Part shown: positions 58,969-64,000 of the stretch, one piece after another
Layout: every line of letters starts with the position of its first letter
Numbering within the stretch: the first letter of the stretch is position 1
From: Maratus speciosus
Taxonomy: Eukaryota > Arthropoda > Arachnida > Araneae > Salticidae
DNA: 64,000 bases
Assembly (NCBI GenBank): GCA_963932465.1
Contig: OZ010788.1
Span: 670,986,484 to 671,050,483 of the forward strand
Reading direction: 5' to 3'
Translations under genes and position numbers: made by a program
The notes under the pieces: generated by a model
Databases searched by the model: none
What the model was told of the DNA's origin: nothing
What the model saw: the letters and a program-made list of their open reading frames with translations, nothing else

Positions 58969-61733
58969 CACTAGAACTACCAAGACCGTCATTTTGACGA
59001 TTTCCAAATTTCGTGTTTAAAAATTTGATATAATTTATGTATTGTTCTAGAACTTTATGATACGACTTTTAATGAAATATAAGAATAGTTAAATATTCCT
59101 ATTCAGTTTCCACTCACCCACTTTAATTTTCATAATCAGTATCACTTATACCTATTTTTACCAAGACCCGTCAAAATGACGGCTTTGGCAATTTCGAAGT
59201 TGAATGATCCAAAGTGATCGGCAGCCGTTATAACGGGATCAAATTTACTCCGATTACGATTCAGTTTAGAACTGAACGGTCTGACTGGTAAATGTAATCA
59301 GGACGCAATCATTATCAGGTGTACTTCTAACGTGATAAAGTTCTTGGTGAAAAGTGCAATCTGTGCAAAGTGTAATCTGTAAAAATTACAATCTCGGAAA
59401 ATAGTATTGTAGGAGGGCTAATTGCTTTCATGCACAGCTTGATTTCCGACAGCCGATGTCACTCACTAATAGAGGGACCCTACAAACCGTCGGAATAGCA
59501 GATGTCGTGGCCTAAAAGGAAGAGAGAGAAAGGAAGTAAAAACTGAAATGAAGCGAGAAACGACTAGGTACATGTTGTTTGGCCGCGAGTGTGAGATGTG
59601 ATGGAATGTGTGTGTTCGAAGAATGTTGTCTTAGGACATGGTAAAATATATGAGCTTTAAAATTTATTTTTTGTAAATTCCAGGCAACAATGAAACGATT
59701 CCCAGAAAGCAGAAAATTATTCGAAGAATTTAAAGAACTCACTAGTATAAATGAAGACTGTTCGGACAGTAATTCAAGTAATAATAATCTGGACATATCT
59801 TGCGTGGAAAATAAAACTAAATTTTCAGACTCTGTAGAAGCTGAAGATGAAATTGAAGTACGAGATAGTGAAGAAAGTGAAGAAGATGAATATGAAAGTG
59901 AAGATTCGGGGAGTGAAGATTAAATTCCCCAAAAGAGTCACAGACGCAGAAAGAGATTGCGAATATGTTCAGATACTCAATCAAATAGCCAAACAGAAAC
60001 CGAAAAAAGACAGAAGAAAGACATTTCGCTCGACGGTACTGAATAAGAAGAATTAGGGAATGGTTGTGTTCGTAGACTCCCATCGCATACTATATTCAAG
60101 GATAGTTCAGGCCCAACTGGTTATGCGAAGCGAAACATTATGCTTGGTAATGTTAACAGTGCGTATATACTTATAATTGATAATCGAATGATAATCACAT
60201 AAAAAATTGCACTGAGATCGAGGATAGAAATGTTTTACAGAAGGACGATTGGAAAAATACTATTGAAGAATTATATGCATTTGTAGCTATTTTGTATGCT
60301 CGAGAAGCATGCGAAGCGAGAAATTTGAAATTATCATATTTGTGGTCAGAAAAATGGGGACCTTCTTTCTTTCACAAAACTATGAGTAGAAACAGATTTT
60401 CAGAAATTATGAGATTCATTCATTTTCGACAAAAAAAGCGAGAGGAGTGTTCGCTTAAGAACTGACAAATTTGGATTAGCTTCCGAAACGTTAAGTCTTT
60501 TATTGAAAACAGCCAAGCTTGTTACAAACCAGATAAGAATATAAGCGTAGATGAACAACTGTTTTCCACAAAGGCAAGATGCAGATTTCTGCAATATATT
60601 CCCAACAAACCGGACAAATTCGGAATTAAGTTTTGGTTAGCTGTAGACGTGCGAAGAAAATATCTTGTAAATGGTTTTCCCTATTTAGGCAAAGATGATC
60701 TTAGACCATCAGGTGTACCTTTGAATGAATTTGTAGTTTTGAATCTTGTAAAAAAACTATGTAAATTGTGGGAGAAATGTAACAACGGATAATTTTTTTA
60801 CATGTATACAACTCTCAAAGAAGCTACTGGCCAAAACAAGACATGTCTTGTTGGAACTATGCGAGCTAATAAAAGAGAATTGCCGAAAATATCTAAAGTT
60901 AGAAAATGTAACATGGCCCTTTTCTCTACAAAATTCCACAAATCAAATGATATTGTTCTAACAATTTACAAAAGAAAGCCTCGCAAAAAAGTACTATGCC
61001 TTAGCTCAAAACATAAATCCGAAAAAATTGCATCTAATCGAAAAAAAAAATTCCTGCAACTGTGTCATTTTACAATGAGACCAAGTTTGGAATAGATGTA
61101 GTTGACCAAATGGCCCGCCAATATAGCGTAAAAGCAGGGTCATGTAGATGGCCTTTGCAGGTATTTTACAATATTTTGGACTTGGCAGCAATCAATGCGG
61201 GGATTTTATATAAAGAGACTTGTGATGAAAATATAACTAGAAAACAATTTTTATTTCAATTATCCGAAGAACTCGCCAGTGAATATAGGTGTTGCAGATA
61301 AGAAGCCTCCCCCAAAACAAGAAAGAAAAGCAATTGATTGTACTCCAGAAAACTCAAAAAAAGTCCTTATAAACACAAATCTTGCCAAATTCGATTGTGC
61401 AACAAAAACAGAGAGATTTATACCTGCAATGTATGCAACAAATATGTTTGTGGCAAGTGTCCATCTAAAATAACATGTACTTGTAAAATAGGTGCCTCAT
61501 AGTTATTTCATACATATAAATGAGCTATAATATAAATGCAAATAGAAACTTTTTTCGTCTGTTTTTTTATTAATAATTAATTAATTATTATATTAAATGT
61601 TGTTTTTGTTAAATTATATTCTTTTATTTACATTAATTAAGTTAAAAGTTACAATGAAAGCCATGATCAAAAATCCGTCAATTTGACGTGTGCGGTAATT
61701 TTAGGTATATATTTAACATCGGTAATTCTAGTG
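58969..61733 (+). mobile_element. Full-length piggyBac-like transposon (2765 bp)
   Basis: The ends CACTAGAACTACC and, reverse-complemented, CACTAGAATTACC differ at one base. TTAA flanks both sides (58965-58968 and 61734-61737). Short palindromes CCGTCATTTTGACG near the left end and CCGTCAAAATGACGG and CCGTCAATTTGACG further in are subterminal repeats. A broken transposase lies between. The start of a related element is seen at 63878. Confidence 0.93.
59690..61502 (+). pseudogene. piggyBac-like transposase, frameshifted
   Basis: The pieces in order match a piggyBac transposase. They are an acidic N-terminus (EDEIEVRDSEESEEDEYES, from 59690), a GPTGYAKRNIM block near 60108, a conserved ELYAFVAILYARE block near 60270, and LSYLWSEKWGPSFF. 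The first catalytic Asp is in SVDEQLF (60550-60552), the second in VTTDNFF (60788-60790, another frame) and the third in GIDVVDQM (61095-61097, third frame). The C-terminus ends in a cysteine cluster, CNVCNKYVCGKCPSKITCTC, before the TAG at 61500-61502. Several frameshifts and stops separate the pieces, so no active protein is made. All three Asp codons survive. TTGTAAATTCCAG before the ATG at 59690 resembles a 3' splice site. Confidence 0.9.
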
Positions 61734-61916
61734 TTAAACAAAAGAATTCGAAACTATTTTCGTTTATTGACGAAAATTAAGGAAAGGAAACTTTATTATG
61801 TAATATAGATATTTTTAGATCCTATTCACTAAAGAATTGAAACACTTTTCGGAGCATAGATGGTAATTCCAGAAATTATGTTTTCAAATGTGCTAAGTGT
61901 TTTATATTTCATCTTC

Positions 61917-62666
61917 TTAAGGGATCTCAGCAATCTTAAAGCTTCAATATTTTCGAAATTTTAATTTTTTTAAATGATAAACTGCTATCTTTTCTGAACA
62001 TTTTGATATGTTTGCTTGAAATTTCCATTACAACAGAAGTTATTACTTTCAGAGTTACACCCGCTCAATAGCTGAAGCGGCGTTTCCGAAAATTTGAAGG
62101 GATTTTTCGCCAAATGACGTTTTTGGACATAACGAGCACGATATCTAAAACTTCTGAACATTTTTTCATGAAATTTTCAAAACATATATTTCATGTTGTC
62201 TGTATAAACTGAACCTAAAATTTCCTTGATGTTGTTCAGAAAATTATTTTTTTAGGTAATTATACTGTTAAAATTTTCAAAGTTTTGCATTAGCTAAATA
62301 CAAATTAGTATTAAAAATATATAAATGCCTTAAATACAAATTCATTTAAGTTCAGGGTAATTATTGCAATCTGAAGTATAAGTAGGCACCAAAATTTTCC
62401 TTCTAGTTGCAATATTTATTTTGTAATCCTGCGCGTAATCTGCTATACCAATTTTCAGCGCGTGAAATCTCTGACAGTTTGAAATCCTCTGTAAATGTTA
62501 ATTCTGCATATTGCAAAATTTTAAATACATGAAATGAAAGAACATACTTAAAACTTTCATGTTAATAAAAATTGTATTTTAAAATCATTTTAAGATATTA
62601 AATGTTGAAAAATTAAATTGTCTCTTTTTTTCACTTTTTGAAATTTTGAGAGTCTTGAGACCCCAA
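61917..62666 (+). mobile_element. TTAA-ended element family B, copy 3 (750 bp)
   Basis: It starts TTAAGGGATCTCAG and aligns along its length with 7056-7805. The right tip has decayed (GAGACCCCAAGC where the other copy has CCCCTTAA). Confidence 0.75.
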
Positions 62667-62869
62667 GCATTGTAGCATTCTAAATGTGTTTAATATTCAA
62701 TGCTTGACAGATTATTTTTTGTCTTGACAAATTATTTTTTTTTTTGTTTATATTTGAAGATAATTGTAAAAAGCTCCATCCGATAACTTGTTTGCGAAAA
62801 TTTTTAAACTATTTTAAACTAACATTGCTAATCTTTTAATCTCTGTAATAACATTTTACGGAAATTGTT

Positions 62870-63180
62870 ATTGCGAAATATGTTTTTTCCAGTCACGGAA
62901 AGAATATTTTACACTTATTACTCAACCTATCGTAGCCGGACAAATTCTACATAAGGGAATACACAGCTAGAATATACAGCTGTGTTTTCATAAGGTGGAT
63001 TAGTTTGTAATGTTATGTGAGGGTTTTTTTTTTGTATGCTGTTTTTTTATGCTGTAACACAGAAAAAAATGTATAGTATTTCGTTTGAATACAGGGATTG
63101 CAGCTGAGAAAAGTGTTTGTTATTTTGAACTAAAAATGTTTTAATAAATGCTTTTACAATGTGAAGCTATTAAACAAGGT
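62870..63180 (+). repeat. Dispersed repeat family G, copy
   Basis: TTCATAAGGTGGATTAGTTT, a poly-T block, TTCGTTTGAATA and TAATAAATGCTTTT match 10400-10580. Confidence 0.6.
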
Positions 63181-63341
63181 GTGGCAATTTTAATATATTT
63201 CTTACGTTAAAGTCTCGCACACAACACTAGTAAAATCCATGAATGACATATTAACAGGAATCCATGCCAGGTTTCAAAATTCATTATGATCTCTTTTTTA
63301 AAACTAAAAATTTTTTCATTGAAATACAAGCATTAATTTTT

Positions 63342-63841
63342 AAGTGCGTTCGTAATTATATAAATTCGTAGCACCCATAGTCGTCTTCTGGCCGTTCCGT
63401 CTCTCTCTCTGACTGTCTGTCTGTCTGTCCGTCCGCATAGAACAGCGCAAAAACTACGCAACCGAATTGTCTGAAATTTAATGGATATAAAATCGTAGCA
63501 GAATTGTGTCGAGTCCTTTCAAATTTTATGAAAATCGAATCAAAACTTTAAAAAAAGCTATTAATAAAAGTTTTCTTCATTCCATTAAATCCGATCTTAC
63601 GTAATTAATGCAGTGATATCCCATGATAGGTCATGATTCTAAATTGCCGTGGTAATGACGCTCTATTTACGAGGGAATCCTATTGTTTACGTATTAATGA
63701 ATGTAACATATAGAATCGCAATAAATTTTGCATTCGTGCCTTTTTGAATAAGAATGAAGCAGCTATTGCACCAAGATCTGTCTATTTATAGAACTAGTTA
63801 TTGTAAGAACATTTGCCACATTTGACGTAACATTTTCGATA
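63342..63841 (+). mobile_element. Fold-back family D, forward copy
   Basis: Starts AAGTGCGTTCGTAATTATAT, contains CTGTCTGTCTGTCTGTCCGT and GATAGGTCATGATTCTA, and ends in the decayed TGTAAGAACATTTGCCAC. Opposite orientation to the copies within the kinase gene. Confidence 0.75.
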
Positions 63842-63877
63842 TGCTAAGCATATAACAGAATACAAAGAAACCATTAA

Positions 63878-64000
63878 CACTAGAAAGACGGCAAGCGGTC
63901 ATTTTGACCGCTACCAGATGAATATATATATATATCGATTCGAACCAGAAATTTCTTTATAAAACTAGTTTAAAAAAACAAAAAAAAAATCAAGTTAAAT
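63878..64000 (+). mobile_element. Left end of a second piggyBac-like element, cut by the window
   Basis: TTAA (63874-63877) then CACTAGAAAGACGG, followed by the palindrome AGCGGTCATTTTGACCGC. The layout matches the left end of the 58969 element (CACTAGAA plus a TCATTTTGA palindrome). The rest lies beyond 64000. Confidence 0.7.

Overview
This window looks like AT-rich nuclear DNA from a eukaryote, most likely an arthropod (perhaps a chelicerate; the species cannot be told from this sequence alone). The grounds are a gene split by GT-AG introns, no operons, and many cut-and-paste DNA transposons of types common in arthropods: Tc1/mariner, pogo/Tigger-like, piggyBac-like, hAT-like and Helitron-like. 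Most short open frames here are chance frames or pieces of transposons.

The only convincing host gene is a six-exon gene on the minus strand (54337 down to 35351). It encodes a 727-residue divergent protein kinase. I assembled it by hand from splice sites whose phases agree at all five junctions. The kinase domain lies in exons 1-3. A long charged tail with an internal repeat lies in exons 4-6. Its introns are full of transposon debris: hAT-like, pogo-like and piggyBac-like elements, a TTAA-ended element, several copies of a fold-back family with AGGTGCGTTCGTA ends, and a perfect 53-bp hairpin. A second possible host element is a CpG-containing, relatively GC-rich island at about 25.9-27.0 kb. 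It ends in a strong 5' splice-site match on the plus strand and may be a non-coding first exon.

Layout: 0-0.7 kb holds a Tc1-like transposase relic. 1-9.3 kb holds dispersed repeats, a perfect 36-bp hairpin, two TTAA-ended elements and a decayed minisatellite. 9.3-15.6 kb holds more repeats, a small pogo-type MITE, fold-backs and two long poly-A runs. 15.7-17.2 kb is a young 1501-bp mariner-type element whose transposase frame is broken by one stop codon. 18-23 kb holds a 204-bp MITE and a Helitron-like element with tandem internal modules. 23-25.2 kb holds a perfect 45-bp hairpin and small MITEs with target-site duplications. 28.4-30.3 kb is a partial tandem array ending in a TAGA microsatellite. 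30.7-35 kb holds three repeat families, a hAT-like MITE and a tRNA-like SINE head. 35.3-54.3 kb is the kinase gene. 56.1-57.5 kb is an array of about nine 142-bp repeats. 59.0-61.7 kb is a complete-length piggyBac-like element with a broken transposase. 61.9-64 kb holds further repeats and the left end of a second piggyBac-like element that runs off the window.

All alignments were made by eye. Identities, copy numbers and family names should be read as estimates. No virus-derived or toxin gene was recognised.
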